Shown here piece after piece: positions 45,450 through 59,379 of a stretch of DNA of 64,000 nucleotides. Source of the DNA: Candidatus Saccharimonadota bacterium (lineage in GTDB: Bacteria; Patescibacteriota; Saccharimonadia; Saccharimonadales; Saccharimonadaceae); assembly GCA_016866755.1 (NCBI GenBank), contig VGLK01000002.1:1-64000 (forward strand), written 5' to 3'. Made by a program: the position numbers and the translations under genes. Position 1 is the first letter of the stretch; every line of letters starts with the position of its first letter. A model generated the notes under the pieces. The model ran no database searches and was not told the DNA's origin. It was given only the letters and a program-made list of their open reading frames with translations.

Positions 45450-45686
45450 ATGACATACGAATTTAGCATAGGCTGGTTTGCAATCGGCATCATTATAATG
45501 ATCGCTGGCGCCTTAATGGTTCGCTTTCATCCATGGCTTGCCGAGAACTTTGGCGTGGGGGTTGGTGACTACGATAAATATAAACTTGCTGGGCTTATTG
45601 CCGTGGGAATTGGCTTTGTCGTTATGGTAAATCTTCACACTACCCTACTTCGTGCCCTTTTAGGTGCAGTATTCCCGGGTATATAA
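45450..45686 (+). CDS. Small two-helix membrane protein
   Basis: The 78-residue protein (start ATG at 45450, 6 nt after TATAAT, leaderless) has two hydrophobic segments (about residues 7-25 and 45-65) separated by RFHPWLAENFGVGVGDYDKYK. I recognise no family. It converges on the 16S transcript, and a shared terminator separates them. Confidence 0.75.
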   Translation: MTYEFSIGWFAIGIIIMIAGALMVRFHPWLAENFGVGVGDYDKYKLAGLIAVGIGFVVMVNLHTTLLRALLGAVFPGI

Positions 45687-45710
45687 TAACTAGGTAGCGC
45701 CCGATACAAA

Positions 45711-45742
45711 AATAACTCCGATAAATCGGAGTTATTTGTTTT
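45711..45742. terminator. Bidirectional terminator between 16S and the 45450 gene
   Basis: AATAACTCCG (45711-45720) pairs with CGGAGTTATT (45727-45736). T-runs follow on both strands, so 16S transcription from the right ends here and does not continue to 23S. Confidence 0.85.
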
Positions 45743-45766
45743 AACAATTTAGTTGTGCATATCATC
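45740..45766 (-). repeat. 16S precursor processing stem, 3' arm
   Basis: TTTAACAATTTAGTTGTGCA and ATATCATC are complementary to 47426-47453, with one bulged base. Confidence 0.85.
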
Positions 45767-45903
45767 AACCGTTTTTAATCAAGGTTTCTTTGAACTTAGT
45801 CCTATCTGTAAACAGATGGGGTTAGTATGTAAGCTCATCACACTAACAGGACCGACCTAGCTTCATACATAGATTGCTCGTATGTATGGCATAACTCTCC
45901 CTA

Positions 45904-47379
<1,476 letters not shown>

Positions 47380-47425
47380 AAGTGTACGCCTCTAAACGCG
47401 TACTTGACTCAATTAATAAACTGAC

Positions 47426-47453
47426 GATGATATTGCACAACTAAATTGTTAAA
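47426..47453 (-). repeat. 16S precursor processing stem, 5' arm
   Basis: Inverted copy of 45740-45766, giving a stem of about 27 bp that would be cut by RNase III-type enzymes. Confidence 0.85.
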
Positions 47454-47533
47454 GATCTGAAATAATCTGTTTCAACTCCACAGTTGAAGTGTTGACGTCC
47501 TGAATCTTTCTTGCGTCAATCAGACTAATACGT

Positions 47534-47563
47534 ACTATATCGCACAAAGCCCCGAAGGGTCAA
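47534..47563 (-). promoter_or_regulatory. 16S promoter
   Basis: TTGACC (47558-47563) and TATAGT (47534-47539) on the minus strand are 18 bp apart. The leader of about 150 nt (47380-47527) holds the processing-stem arm and no gene. Confidence 0.75.
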
Positions 47564-47576
47564 GGGAATTTTTGCA

Positions 47577-48002
47577 CTATTTTGTAGCGAAAAACACAAC
47601 TAGACCAATTACAAAACCAACTAGCGCTCCAGCCACCACTTCTATTGGGGTGTGCCCCTTGGTTACGCGGCTCGGTTTAATCTCACTTTTTAGTGCCGTT
47701 AGTAGCAAATTAAGCGTAGTACCCTGCTCACCAGCCGAGTGTCGCACCATCATGGCGTCATACATAACAATTGACGACAACAACACCGCTAGCCCAAATA
47801 AGCCCGAATCAATTCCGTCAACTAATCCAATCACCGTTGTTACGGCAATGACAGTAGCCGAGTGCGCACTCGGCATACTGCCAGAAAGATAGAGTTGCCG
47901 AAACTGACGAAAACTCTTGGTTTGAATGGAGTTAATAATATATTTTGCTCCTTGCGCCACAATCCAGGCGAGTAAACCAGCCAGTAGGTATGGAGAAATC
48001 AT
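47577..48002 (-). CDS. DUF212 / divergent PAP2-family membrane protein
   Basis: The 141-residue protein has three or four hydrophobic segments and the divergent PAP2 motifs SGSMPSAHSA and VTKGHTPIEVVAG. PAP2 enzymes are acid phosphatases of lipids or phosphate esters; the catalytic role of this branch is unproven. The ATG immediately follows the gyrA stop, with GGAGGAG as ribosome site. Confidence 0.85.
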   Translation of the reverse strand: MISPYLLAGLLAWIVAQGAKYIINSIQTKSFRQFRQLYLSGSMPSAHSATVIAVTTVIGLVDGIDSGLFGLAVLLSSIVMYDAMMVRHSAGEQGTTLNLLLTALKSEIKPSRVTKGHTPIEVVAGALVGFVIGLVVFFATK

Positions 48003-50546
48003 CTACTCCTCCGCCGCCACTTCTTCAAGCACCTCTTCAATAACTGGCTCATTTTCAGGAAGCAAGCCAATTGAAGCCACCTTGTCACCGGTTCGCATGC
48101 GCATAATACGTACGCCCTGAGTGGTGCGACCAAGCGTTGGGATATCTTTCACAGCTACACGAATAGCCTGACCTTTACTTGAAATTAGGAGAACCTCGTT
48201 AGCCGACTCATCAATCGACTGCACCGCTACAATCGGACCAGTCTTAGCTGTTACGGCTGCCGCTTTAATACCGACACCGCCGCGTTTGTGTGCCGCAAAG
48301 TTGGCTATTTTCGTTGCTTTACCATAGCCGTTTTCGCTAATTACAAGCAGTTTATGATCTTCTTCGGCAATATCCATACCAACTACCACATCATTTGGTC
48401 GCAGACGAACCCCGCGTACGCCGCGCGCCGATCGCCCCATTGGGCGCGCGTCTTTTTCACTAAAGCGAATTGCTTGGCCAGCCGAGGTTGATATTAAAAT
48501 ATCGTCACCTCCACTCGTCGGCTTAATCCAGCGCAATTCGTCGCCATCATCAAGCTTTATAGCAATAAGGCCATTGGTGCGAATATTTGCGTAATCTTTA
48601 AACGGTGTCTTTTTAATTGTACCCTTGCAGGTTGCCATAAAGAGATATCCATCATCACTATCAGCTTTAGCGTGCTTAATAATAGAGGTAATCTTCTCTT
48701 CGGGCTGCATTTGCAGTAAGTTTACGGCAGCAACACCCTTAGCTTGTAGACTAGCCGCCGGCACTTCGTATGCCTTAAGACGGAACACGCGACCCTTGTT
48801 TGTAAAGAAGTAGAGGTAATCATGCGAATTAGCTGGCACAAGCTGATCAATGATATCTTCATCTTTTGTTGTCATGCCGCGCTTGCCCTTGCCGCCGCGG
48901 TTTTGCTTGCGGTAATCGCTAATTGCGGTGCGCTTAATGTAGTTTTCGCTTGTAAGTAGCACTACACTTTCCTCTTCCGGAATCAGCTCTTCATCGCTAA
49001 ACTTACCAAGTTCGTGATTAATGATTTGTGAACGGCGCTCATCACCATACTTTTCTTTCATCTCTAAGAGCTCGGTTTTAATGATGCCCAAGATTTCTTT
49101 TTCATCAGCCAAAATTGTTTCAAGCCGCTTAATAAGAGCCAGTAGCTCGTTTAGTTCATCTTCGATAGCTTGCCTTTCAAGACCGGTAAGGCGTCGTAGC
49201 TGCATAGCCAAAATTGCCTTGGCCTGTATAACCGAAAGTTTAAACTTTTCAATAAGGGCTTTTTCGGCAACCTCTTGAGTTTTGCTGGCGCGAATGGTTT
49301 TAATGACTTCATCAATATGATCAAGGGCGATTTTGTAACCTTCTAAAATATGCGCTCGTTCTTGCGCCTTACGCAATTCGTACTCTGTCCGACGACGAAC
49401 CACCTTTTGTCGATGACTAATGAATTCTTGCAACATTTCTTGCAAGCCAAGAATACGCGGCTGGATACCATCAACTAGGGCCAACATGTTGTAACTAAAG
49501 CTTGTTTGTAGCGCCGTTAGTTTGTAAAGTTGGTTGAGTACTTTTTTAGGATAAGCGTCTTTCTTAAGCTCTACCACAACTCGCACTACACCGCGGGCAC
49601 TCTCATCACGCAAATCGCTAATAGTTGTCAGTTTTTTGTCTTTTACTAACTCTGCAATCTTTTCAATAAGCGTTGCTTTATTTACACCATAAGGAACTTC
49701 GGTAATAACAATCTGGTGTCGGCCTTTCTTGGTTTCCACAATTTCTGCCACGGCTCGCATCATCACGCTACCGCGACCAGTTTGGTACGCCTGTTTCATA
49801 GGCGTACCACCATACACTATGGCACCAGTTGGAAAATCCGGACCTTTGACATGCTTCATTAACGCATCAAGCGTCGCGTCGCTATTGTCAATCAATTCAA
49901 TCGTAGCGTCTACCAGCTCACTAAGGTTATGCGGCGGAATATTCGTTGCCATTCCTACAGCAATTCCAATTTGACCATTTAAAAGTAGGTTCGGCAACTT
50001 GGCCGGTAGTACCACCGGCTCTTGTTCAGAGCCATCAAAGTTATCACGAAAATCAATCGTTTCCTTTTCAATATCAACCAGCATTTCATCGGCCGGTTTA
50101 GCCATGCGAGCTTCGGTGTAACGCATTGCCGCCGCTGGGTCGCCGTCCATCGAACCAAAGTTACCCTGACCTTGAATCAACGGGTAGCGTAGTGCCCATG
50201 GCTGGGCCAAACGTACCATAGAGTCATAGATGGCGGAATCGCCGTGCGGGTGATATTTACCCATCACGTCACCAACGATACGGGCGCTTTTTACAAATTT
50301 CGAACTGCTACGATTGCCGTTTTGATTCATTGAGAAAAGAATGCGTCGATGCACCGGCTTAAGCCCGTCACGAACGTCGGGCAACGCACGCTCTACAATC
50401 ACGCTCATTGAATAGCGGAAAAAGCTATCTTCCATAACTTTTTCCAACGTTCTATGTTCTAGTCCAGCATTTTCTACAACAATATCACCTTCAATTGGTA
50501 TATTGTTTTCTTGTGGTATATCGTTTGGTGTTGTATTATCGTCCAT
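48003..50546 (-). CDS. gyrA: DNA gyrase subunit A
   Basis: The 847-residue subunit breaks and rejoins DNA. It has the catalytic Tyr143 in RYTEARM, the quinolone region [15 protein letters not shown] (97-111), the coiled coil and a C-terminal pinwheel with the GyrA-box QNRGGKG (about residue 545), which separates it from ParC. It follows gyrB by 10 nt. Confidence 0.98.
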   Translation of the reverse strand: MDDNTTPNDIPQENNIPIEGDIVVENAGLEHRTLEKVMEDSFFRYSMSVIVERALPDVRDGLKPVHRRILFSMNQNGNRSSSKFVKSARIVGDVMGKYHPHGDSAIYDSMVRLAQPWALRYPLIQGQGNFGSMDGDPAAAMRYTEARMAKPADEMLVDIEKETIDFRDNFDGSEQEPVVLPAKLPNLLLNGQIGIAVGMATNIPPHNLSELVDATIELIDNSDATLDALMKHVKGPDFPTGAIVYGGTPMKQAYQTGRGSVMMRAVAEIVETKKGRHQIVITEVPYGVNKATLIEKIAELVKDKKLTTISDLRDESARGVVRVVVELKKDAYPKKVLNQLYKLTALQTSFSYNMLALVDGIQPRILGLQEMLQEFISHRQKVVRRRTEYELRKAQERAHILEGYKIALDHIDEVIKTIRASKTQEVAEKALIEKFKLSVIQAKAILAMQLRRLTGLERQAIEDELNELLALIKRLETILADEKEILGIIKTELLEMKEKYGDERRSQIINHELGKFSDEELIPEEESVVLLTSENYIKRTAISDYRKQNRGGKGKRGMTTKDEDIIDQLVPANSHDYLYFFTNKGRVFRLKAYEVPAASLQAKGVAAVNLLQMQPEEKITSIIKHAKADSDDGYLFMATCKGTIKKTPFKDYANIRTNGLIAIKLDDGDELRWIKPTSGGDDILISTSAGQAIRFSEKDARPMGRSARGVRGVRLRPNDVVVGMDIAEEDHKLLVISENGYGKATKIANFAAHKRGGVGIKAAAVTAKTGPIVAVQSIDESANEVLLISSKGQAIRVAVKDIPTLGRTTQGVRIMRMRTGDKVASIGLLPENEPVIEEVLEEVAAEE

Positions 50547-50556
50547 AATTTTCGTC

Positions 50557-52554
<1,998 letters not shown>

Positions 52555-52575
52555 TCAGCTATTTACAACTCTCCT

Positions 52576-52604
52576 ATTATACCCTAAAAAGATTGTTCAC
52601 TCAA
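52576..52604 (-). promoter_or_regulatory. gyrB promoter
   Basis: TTGAGT (52599-52604) and TATAAT (52576-52581) on the minus strand are 17 bp apart. It lies back to back with the promoter for the 52692 gene. Confidence 0.78.
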
Positions 52605-52609
52605 CATGC

Positions 52610-52639
52610 TTGCACTGAACATAATTCTTATGCTAAAAT
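52610..52639 (+). promoter_or_regulatory. Promoter of the LPRTG protein gene
   Basis: TTGCAC (52610-52615) and TAAAAT (52634-52639) are 18 bp apart. Confidence 0.68.
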
Positions 52640-52691
52640 CACCACAAACAGTAGAGACTACTAATAAAAATAAGACAAAAAGGCCACACGT

Positions 52692-54860
52692 ATGTTTAAA
52701 AAAATTGTATCAAATCTTCCGTTTAGTGCCGCACTGGTTGGACAACTCGGTATATATGCACGCCGACTTAAAAAGGAAGAAGCTGCACGACGCGTTGGGT
52801 TGATTTTTACTGCACTAGCGCTTGTAGTGCAATCTTTTGCCGTTTTTTCACCACCCGAATCAGCTAACGCAGCCGATCGTGATGCTGTTATCTACCAAAC
52901 CTTACGCTCCAAAGAAGAGCTACTGCGTGTGTACGATCAAAATCGCGATAATGCCGGTCGTCAAGATATTAAGCAAATTTATGCCCATTTTGGTGTCACT
53001 CGCGACGATATTGTACGAGCGACACAAACAAAAGTTCGCAACGATGCCTATGGCGGCAATCTACACTTTATGGGTCGCACCAACGCTTATCCCGGTCGAA
53101 CTACGGCACACAAAGTTGATAATACCTCTACCACCGTATACACCACCAAGTGGTTTGGCGGTCCCCGTGATGTAAAAACGTACGATATGCTTGTTGGTAA
53201 GCGCGCCGCCGATGGTAAATGGTTTGCCATTATGCTAGTATGCGGAAATCTAGTTTTCCAAGGTCCACCCACTACGCCACCACAGAAACCCTCGCCAAGT
53301 GCTACATGTAGCGGTCTACGAATCACAAAGCTAAGTCGTAACAAATTTACCTTTACTGCGAACGCAAGTACAGCTAACGGCGCATCTGTTAAAACTTACA
53401 CTTATACAGCGAACGACAGCAGCGGTAAAATGGTTCTTAATCGAACAGTTGAATCATCTAGCAACTCGTCCTCAATTACTACCACCTTACCTGACGGTAG
53501 CTTTACCGTAAACGTAAGCGTACTTACTTCTGAAGGGCGCAAGGTTAGCGATCAATGTAGCCAAAAAGTTACCGTTACACCAGCACCGCCACAACCAGTT
53601 GCAGCCTGCACCGGTCTCACTCTTACACCACTTAATCGAACTACCGTTAAGGCAGCAACAACCGCCTCAGCTACCAACGGCGCCACAATTAGAGAGTACA
53701 CCTATGTAGTAAAAGATACTTCGGGTAAAGAAGTTTCAAAGAGAACTGTTGCGTCTTCTGCAACAAACAACGAAACAGAACTTACTCTATCAGATGGTAA
53801 CTATGTTGTATCTGTTACAATAAATACTTCAGTAGGCAGTCGCTCGGGTGACGAATGTACAAAAAGCATCGTTATTTCACCAGCTCCCGCTGCATCGTGT
53901 AACTCACTCGTTGCCTCTAGCCTCTCGCGCACCAATCAGCGCTTCGTTACTACCGCGGCCACAACCAACGGCGCAACCGTATCAGGGTACACTTATGTAA
54001 TTACCGATAAAAACGGTGAAACTCATCGACAAAAAGTAAGTTCAACTGCATTAACGCACGAGTATCAGTACACTTTTGAACAAAACGGTACTTACACTAT
54101 TCAGGTAATTGTTCATACAAGTCAAGGTGACAAAACGGGTGAATCGTGCAAAACTACCGCCACCATTAACCCCGAACCGCGCTGTGAGCTTAACCCAAGT
54201 CTTCCGCTTGATTCTGAGCAGTGCAAACCTTGCCCTGACGAGCCTAACCTTTGGTATAGAGACGAAAACTGTACCGCAAATTTTGAGTTAATAAAATCGG
54301 TACGTAATTTAACGCAAAATACCGACGCCACACAGGTTACCGCGCGAGCCAACGATGTAATTGAATACTCTCTTACTGTAAAGAACACTGGCCTAACCAC
54401 TGGAAAGATTGCCATGAAAGACGACGTAACCGACTCTCTACAGTACGCTAACCTTATAAGCTACGATGGCGCAAATGTCTCTAAGCCAAGCGAACTCACT
54501 CAAGAAACACTTTTATCTTGGGAAGAAGTTGAAATTGCCCCCGGTGCGACAATTACCAAACTTGTACAGGTACGTGTAAAGAACGATATTCCATCCATGG
54601 CTCAACACGCGTCATCATTGCAGTCGTACGACTGTCGCATGACTAACATCTTTGGCAACACTACCAATGTCGATGTAGAGTGCCCGACTGAAAAAGCCGT
54701 TGAAGGCGTAGTAAGCGAATTACCACGCACTGGCGCCGGTGTTAACATGGCAAGTGCCGGAATTGTCGCCGCCATTGTCGCTTTCCTTTATGCTCGATCG
54801 AGACAACTTAATACCGAACTACGTCTTGTACGAAAATATGTAAACGCTGGTAGTATTTAA
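52692..54860 (+). CDS. Surface protein with three Ig-like repeats, DUF11-like domain and LPRTG anchor
   Basis: The 722-residue protein has a hydrophobic N-terminal region (about 38-60, ending SANAADRD), an N-terminal domain (about 60-190), three tandem units of about 95 residues (205-490) each with paired cysteines and the pattern C..L....L.R.....A.T.NGA....YTY, a short Cys-rich segment, a DUF11-like domain (about 525-665; VIEYSLTVKNTG) and LPRTG (677-681) with a hydrophobic span and basic tail. It is probably a wall- or membrane-anchored adhesin. AAAAAGG precedes the ATG. Confidence 0.82.
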   Translation: MFKKIVSNLPFSAALVGQLGIYARRLKKEEAARRVGLIFTALALVVQSFAVFSPPESANAADRDAVIYQTLRSKEELLRVYDQNRDNAGRQDIKQIYAHFGVTRDDIVRATQTKVRNDAYGGNLHFMGRTNAYPGRTTAHKVDNTSTTVYTTKWFGGPRDVKTYDMLVGKRAADGKWFAIMLVCGNLVFQGPPTTPPQKPSPSATCSGLRITKLSRNKFTFTANASTANGASVKTYTYTANDSSGKMVLNRTVESSSNSSSITTTLPDGSFTVNVSVLTSEGRKVSDQCSQKVTVTPAPPQPVAACTGLTLTPLNRTTVKAATTASATNGATIREYTYVVKDTSGKEVSKRTVASSATNNETELTLSDGNYVVSVTINTSVGSRSGDECTKSIVISPAPAASCNSLVASSLSRTNQRFVTTAATTNGATVSGYTYVITDKNGETHRQKVSSTALTHEYQYTFEQNGTYTIQVIVHTSQGDKTGESCKTTATINPEPRCELNPSLPLDSEQCKPCPDEPNLWYRDENCTANFELIKSVRNLTQNTDATQVTARANDVIEYSLTVKNTGLTTGKIAMKDDVTDSLQYANLISYDGANVSKPSELTQETLLSWEEVEIAPGATITKLVQVRVKNDIPSMAQHASSLQSYDCRMTNIFGNTTNVDVECPTEKAVEGVVSELPRTGAGVNMASAGIVAAIVAFLYARSRQLNTELRLVRKYVNAGSI

Positions 54861-54893
54861 TACTGCATCAATAACTACACTAGGGAGATTACC

Positions 54894-55469
54894 ATGGCAA
54901 ACAATGAAAAATTACCGTATCGTGGCGAACAAGAGTTTAATCAGGCTGAGCTCGAAGCTACACGGGCTGAAAAAGCAGCAGAACTAGAAAGATCGTTTGA
55001 AGCAGCCGGTGAAAGGGGTAAAGAATCACTTGAGACTGCGCGAGCTGAAGCCCTAGAAGCGACAGCACAGGCCGAAAAAGAACAGCCGCACAAAGCAGAC
55101 CACGAAACCACTAGATTGGAGCAAGCGCCAAAATTACGCCCCACTAAGCGTGATAAGCAAAATGCCTACGACAAAACTATGCACGAGGTGCGGAGCGAGC
55201 TTTCTGCTCCCAGTAAAGCCTTTAGTTCGGTAATTCATAACGACGTAATTGAAAAAGCTAGTGACGTTATTGGCTCAACCGTAGCCCGCCCTAATCTTAT
55301 TATCGCCGGCTCAATCTCTGCCTTCATTGTAACCTTAGGACTCTACCTTGTTACGAAACATTATGGTTATCCGTTATCTGGCTTTGAGACAATCGGCTCG
55401 TTTATCGCCGGCTGGTCAATTGGTGCTGTGATTGAATACGTACGCGTTGGCCTACTTGGCCGCCGCTAA
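54894..55469 (+). CDS. Coiled-coil protein with two C-terminal membrane helices
   Basis: The 191-residue product has a Glu/Ala/Arg-rich coiled coil (about 15-85), a linker, and two hydrophobic segments near 133-153 and 163-185. I recognise no family. AGGGAG precedes the ATG; it lies 33 nt after the LPRTG gene and is probably cotranscribed. Confidence 0.72.
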   Translation: MANNEKLPYRGEQEFNQAELEATRAEKAAELERSFEAAGERGKESLETARAEALEATAQAEKEQPHKADHETTRLEQAPKLRPTKRDKQNAYDKTMHEVRSELSAPSKAFSSVIHNDVIEKASDVIGSTVARPNLIIAGSISAFIVTLGLYLVTKHYGYPLSGFETIGSFIAGWSIGAVIEYVRVGLLGRR

Positions 55470-55487
55470 AGCTTTTATCTCTATAAC

Positions 55488-55530
55488 AAAACCGCCCTAC
55501 TGTGTATATGGGGCGGTTTTGTTATTTTTT
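55488..55530. terminator. Bidirectional terminator between convergent genes
   Basis: AAAACCGCCC (55488-55497) pairs with GGGCGGTTTT (55511-55520), followed by GTTATTTTTTT on the plus strand; the minus strand has TTTTGTTATAG. Confidence 0.88.
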
Positions 55531-55552
55531 TGCAACACATTCGCCTACTAGG

Positions 55553-58486
55553 CTAACGGATTTTTAATACTACCTCTCGCCCATCTTCGCTGTCCTTAGT
55601 TGATTTACGAGGCACACTATGCACGTGAGGAGTAGCCGCAAGATACGGAGAATTTACAGCTGTAGCCTCTTCGGCAATTGGCTGTGCAATATCCACTCTT
55701 GTAACGCCCAATAAAGGTGCGGCTTCAGCCTGCGCAGATGATGCTTGCTGAGCCGGAGAGCTACTGGTAGCGGATTGGGGTGGCATTGTTTTTGCTAGGG
55801 TCTTAAACGGCTCCTGAGGCATAGCCGTAGCACCTTGAGTAGGCGGGATACCAAAAGGTGTAGCTCTTGATGGAGAGGTTGCAGCTTGCGGTGCCGTAGA
55901 GCCAGCCGCTGGTGCGCCTTGCATTTGCTGACGCTTTGAGAGCCATTCGTCCAAAAAAGACGAACCTTCACGCGCTGCTACTCTACGTCCCCCCTGTTGC
56001 ATTTGCCGTAGATTATCAAGCTTCGCCTGCTTCGCTCGCTCGGCGGCATTCATACGATCAAATATTTCTTTCTCCACAACAGCCCGTGGACGTCCGTGCT
56101 TAGCCGAAGACAGCTTTTTCAGCGCCGCTCGCAGTTTGTCATTTGCCTGACCCATTGGTGGAATCATTGACATACTAAAAGGTGCCGATGGTACATTCTG
56201 AATCATAACCGAAGTGATTGCCTGATGATTAGGCATTTTAGTTAAATCTTCCGTATCAAACGTCGGCGCAAACTTTTTAATTAAAATATCAGCATCTGTA
56301 ATACCAATTCGGCCACTAATTACCGTACCAACATTACCAATAATTGCCTCTCGTATTTTATCGGTTAGCTGCGACATAAATTGGTTACCCAAAATAAGGT
56401 TTAGTCGGTATTTTCGCGCCTCAGAAAGAATAGACTCAAAGCTGTCGGTCGCAAAGTTCTGAAACTCATCAACGTATAGCGAGAAATCCTGACGCTCATT
56501 TTCAGGTATATTGGCCCGACTCATCGCTGCAGCCTGAAATTTCATTACAAAAATAATACCCAGTAGCTTAGAGTTCAGCTCTCCCATGCGTCCCTTTGAT
56601 AAGTTGACCAACAAAATTTTTTTATTGTCCATAATGTCACGAATATTAAAACCACTGCTCGTTTGCCCAATGATGTTGCGCATGGCGTCGTTCGATATGA
56701 ATGGGCCAAATTTTGACACCACCCAACTTACTACTTCACCAGCCTCATTTGATTGTTGTGATTTTGGAAACTCTTTCGTCCAAAAATCTATCACTGTTTG
56801 ATCAGTTACATATTTTAATTTTCTCTGTACAAATTCTTGATCAATAAGACATTTTGGAATATCGATAAAGGTACCACCCGCTGGGTCGGCCATAAGTAGC
56901 AGCGCACAGTTACGGAAAATATGCTCAAGGCGCGGACCCACAATACCAGTGTGGCCTGGGTCATAAAGACCATACAGCATGTTAATTGCCTCTTGTACTA
57001 AGAAATCTTTTTGGTCAGGATGATCAAACTCAAACATATTCAACCCTATCGGGTTTGTCATGTCACCAGGATTAAAGTAAATTATATCTTCAACACGATC
57101 TTTAGGCACTTTGCCAAGTAGCTCTTCGACTGAATCACCATGTGGATCAACAAACGCAAACCCACGACCATCCATCATATCTTGATAAGCAAGGTTCTCC
57201 AGCAACACAGATTTACCTGTACCGGTTTGCCCAATAATATAGGTATGGCGACGGCGATCGTTTGTACTGAGGCGAATGGGCTTTTTTGTCCCCCTAAACT
57301 CGTTGTAACCCAGCAGCAGCCCCTCGTCCATCAACTGTGTTGGCCCATCAACCTGCTTTGAAAGCTGGCGCTCAACCTGCGAAGTTGGAATGCTTGACTG
57401 GTTCGGCAAATGAAATAGCGTCGCTAGCTCTACACTGTTTAAAATAGTGCCCGTCGCCGCCTGCGGAAAAAAGCGAAATATATACGCCGTTACCAGTTCT
57501 TCAATATTTTTAGATATTGAAAATTTAAAACCGTTATTTTGTGGTGAATCAAACAACGAAAAAGCTGCAATAATATTTTTTAATATTCCTTGCGAGCGCG
57601 CGGCGGTATTAGATGACACAACTACCCTCACTAATGTCTCGTAACCCGGATAGCGAGTTTTTTCTTCGATTGCCTCTACGCTTGACTGCTCTAGCGAAGA
57701 AAGCTTGGAATCTTCGGGCTTCTTATCATCGTTACCAGATTCTGGCGGCTTCCATAGCGCCTCCATAATGTCTTTAGTAGCCAATAGGCCGCTACGTTTT
57801 TTACCGCTTTTTTTGTCTGATGTAATTTTGTCTACTGCCGAGGCAGACGCCTTTGTCCAACCTTCTGGTGCTGGGCGCAATAAAATCTGAATCGCCGCAC
57901 CGTCCTCGCGACCAGCGGCCGAAAGTGCGTTTAATATTGCCCTTGAAGCGTCACGCTTGGTCTCCTGAAAGGTAGCGATCGGGTGAATTGATGGTTTTTT
58001 AAGCGAAAATTCACCACCAATTGTACCACTCATTTTTCCCGCTTGACTAAAAATATTGTGCTCCTTTAGCTCTTCTAGTCGTGCCGAAGGGTAGGCAGCC
58101 GCAATCGCTTGGCGCACCACATCAACTAATACAAACGGCACCACCGTGTAGTAGCGTACAATCCCCTTACTCGCAACTATTTCAAACGAGATATGTCGCT
58201 GACCGTACATTTTACTACGAAAACCCTTTTGAGCCGTACTTGCAATAATGTTGTACATTACTTGCGCCTGAGAAATAATTTCATCGGCCATGTCGCGTTG
58301 ATCGCGACTTCCCTGGTCGATATCATCACTCACTGGCGGCAAATGGATTAGCAGCGGAATCATCTTAAGGCCGCGTTCATAGTTTTTAGCCTCGCGCACA
58401 GTTGAACGATAGTGAAAAAATAGCACGCCGCCAAGCACTGCAGCAATAACCGCAACAATAAACACCAGTATTAAAAATTCAACCAT
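55553..58486 (-). CDS. VirD4/TraG-like membrane ATPase
   Basis: The 977-residue protein has an N-terminal membrane helix (about 3-26), a conserved N-terminal domain (about 60-400) and a FtsK/VirD4-type ATPase with Walker A GQTGTGKSVLLENL (about residues 427-440), FVDPHGDSVEELL and Walker B LYVDEFQNF. The C-terminus is Pro/Ala/Ser/Gln-rich and disordered. Such ATPases pump or couple DNA or proteins to type IV secretion. No relaxase or VirB genes are visible here, so its substrate is open. It follows two small genes in the same direction. Confidence 0.88.
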   Translation of the reverse strand: MVEFLILVFIVAVIAAVLGGVLFFHYRSTVREAKNYERGLKMIPLLIHLPPVSDDIDQGSRDQRDMADEIISQAQVMYNIIASTAQKGFRSKMYGQRHISFEIVASKGIVRYYTVVPFVLVDVVRQAIAAAYPSARLEELKEHNIFSQAGKMSGTIGGEFSLKKPSIHPIATFQETKRDASRAILNALSAAGREDGAAIQILLRPAPEGWTKASASAVDKITSDKKSGKKRSGLLATKDIMEALWKPPESGNDDKKPEDSKLSSLEQSSVEAIEEKTRYPGYETLVRVVVSSNTAARSQGILKNIIAAFSLFDSPQNNGFKFSISKNIEELVTAYIFRFFPQAATGTILNSVELATLFHLPNQSSIPTSQVERQLSKQVDGPTQLMDEGLLLGYNEFRGTKKPIRLSTNDRRRHTYIIGQTGTGKSVLLENLAYQDMMDGRGFAFVDPHGDSVEELLGKVPKDRVEDIIYFNPGDMTNPIGLNMFEFDHPDQKDFLVQEAINMLYGLYDPGHTGIVGPRLEHIFRNCALLLMADPAGGTFIDIPKCLIDQEFVQRKLKYVTDQTVIDFWTKEFPKSQQSNEAGEVVSWVVSKFGPFISNDAMRNIIGQTSSGFNIRDIMDNKKILLVNLSKGRMGELNSKLLGIIFVMKFQAAAMSRANIPENERQDFSLYVDEFQNFATDSFESILSEARKYRLNLILGNQFMSQLTDKIREAIIGNVGTVISGRIGITDADILIKKFAPTFDTEDLTKMPNHQAITSVMIQNVPSAPFSMSMIPPMGQANDKLRAALKKLSSAKHGRPRAVVEKEIFDRMNAAERAKQAKLDNLRQMQQGGRRVAAREGSSFLDEWLSKRQQMQGAPAAGSTAPQAATSPSRATPFGIPPTQGATAMPQEPFKTLAKTMPPQSATSSSPAQQASSAQAEAAPLLGVTRVDIAQPIAEEATAVNSPYLAATPHVHSVPRKSTKDSEDGREVVLKIR

Positions 58487-58494
58487 TACTGCTT

Positions 58495-58938
58495 TTAATC
58501 CCCACTATCTGCTGCGATATGCCGCCCGTAGCGCTTATATACGTAATCTGCACGCAGTTGAGCAATCGCCTGTTCGCGCATAAAAGGATCATCACGAGTG
58601 CTGGCAATAATTTTCTTTGCTCTATCTACCCATTCCTTTTCAATCAGAGCTTCGTCGGCTGCCACCGCTGGATTGTCCTCGTCAGATATAACTGAGCTTT
58701 TTGTTTGCGTCTGCACTGGCGGTACGGCCATAGGCATTGCCGAAGGCATAGCCTGAGAAGGAGCATTTATGCGCTCACCTTGTACCGGCTGACGCTCGTT
58801 AGCGCGCTCAGAAGAGCGATACATTTCTGCCGAGTTACCGTCGGTGCGTTCAGGCGATGGCACAACACGAGGAGTAATCTCCACTGCTGATGGCTGAGGC
58901 TGACGGTTAAAATTTGACTGGCTCGACTCCGGGTTCAT
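58495..58938 (-). CDS. Small disordered protein upstream of the VirD4-like ATPase
   Basis: The 147-residue protein has a Pro/Gln/Ser-rich, probably disordered N-terminus and a charged helical C-terminal third (EKEWVDRAKKIIASTRDDPFMREQAIAQLRADYVYKRYG). It resembles the small linker proteins often placed before such ATPases. The ATG lies 9 nt from TATACT (58948-58953). The ATPase gene begins 8 nt after it. Confidence 0.72.
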   Translation of the reverse strand: MNPESSQSNFNRQPQPSAVEITPRVVPSPERTDGNSAEMYRSSERANERQPVQGERINAPSQAMPSAMPMAVPPVQTQTKSSVISDEDNPAVAADEALIEKEWVDRAKKIIASTRDDPFMREQAIAQLRADYVYKRYGRHIAADSGD

Positions 58939-58998
58939 ACTGGCTACAGTATAGCATATTTAAGGAGTTTCAATAAGATTACTTATGCTTATTTATGG

Positions 58999-59379
58999 CT
59001 ATTTTTTAGCTACGTAAAACAAACCAAGCGTCACAAATACCATCACTAAAGCGATGTCAAAAATACTTACACCACCTACTGACTGCAGAGCAATAATTAA
59101 CAGAGGCGCTAGAGATAATACACTAGCGTAATAATAGGCACGTAGTACGCGTAGCGGCTGGGGCGGCCGTTTAGTAATTTTATTTTGCGTAGTTAATAAT
59201 ACAACGTTATACAGATTAAATATCGCGTACGTTGTTATCCAAACGATTACCACATAGAGACATACAAAAAAAGCCAGCACACCAAATGGACCGGCTTCGG
59301 TTGGATTAGTCGCGACAAGTATCCCTACAAGAATAATTAACGCCACTACACCAACAAGGTTAAATACAGTTTGTTTCAT
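58999..59379 (-). CDS. Small polytopic membrane protein
   Basis: I place the start at 59379 (MKQTVF), 10 nt after TATAGT; an earlier ATG at 59388 is also possible. The 126-residue product has four hydrophobic segments, with KITKRPPQPLRVLRAY in the middle loop. It resembles small pilin-like (VirB2/TrbC-type) or other membrane partners of secretion systems in length, but I cannot assign it firmly. It lies 60 nt upstream of the linker gene. Confidence 0.6.
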   Translation of the reverse strand: MKQTVFNLVGVVALIILVGILVATNPTEAGPFGVLAFFVCLYVVIVWITTYAIFNLYNVVLLTTQNKITKRPPQPLRVLRAYYYASVLSLAPLLIIALQSVGGVSIFDIALVMVFVTLGLFYVAKK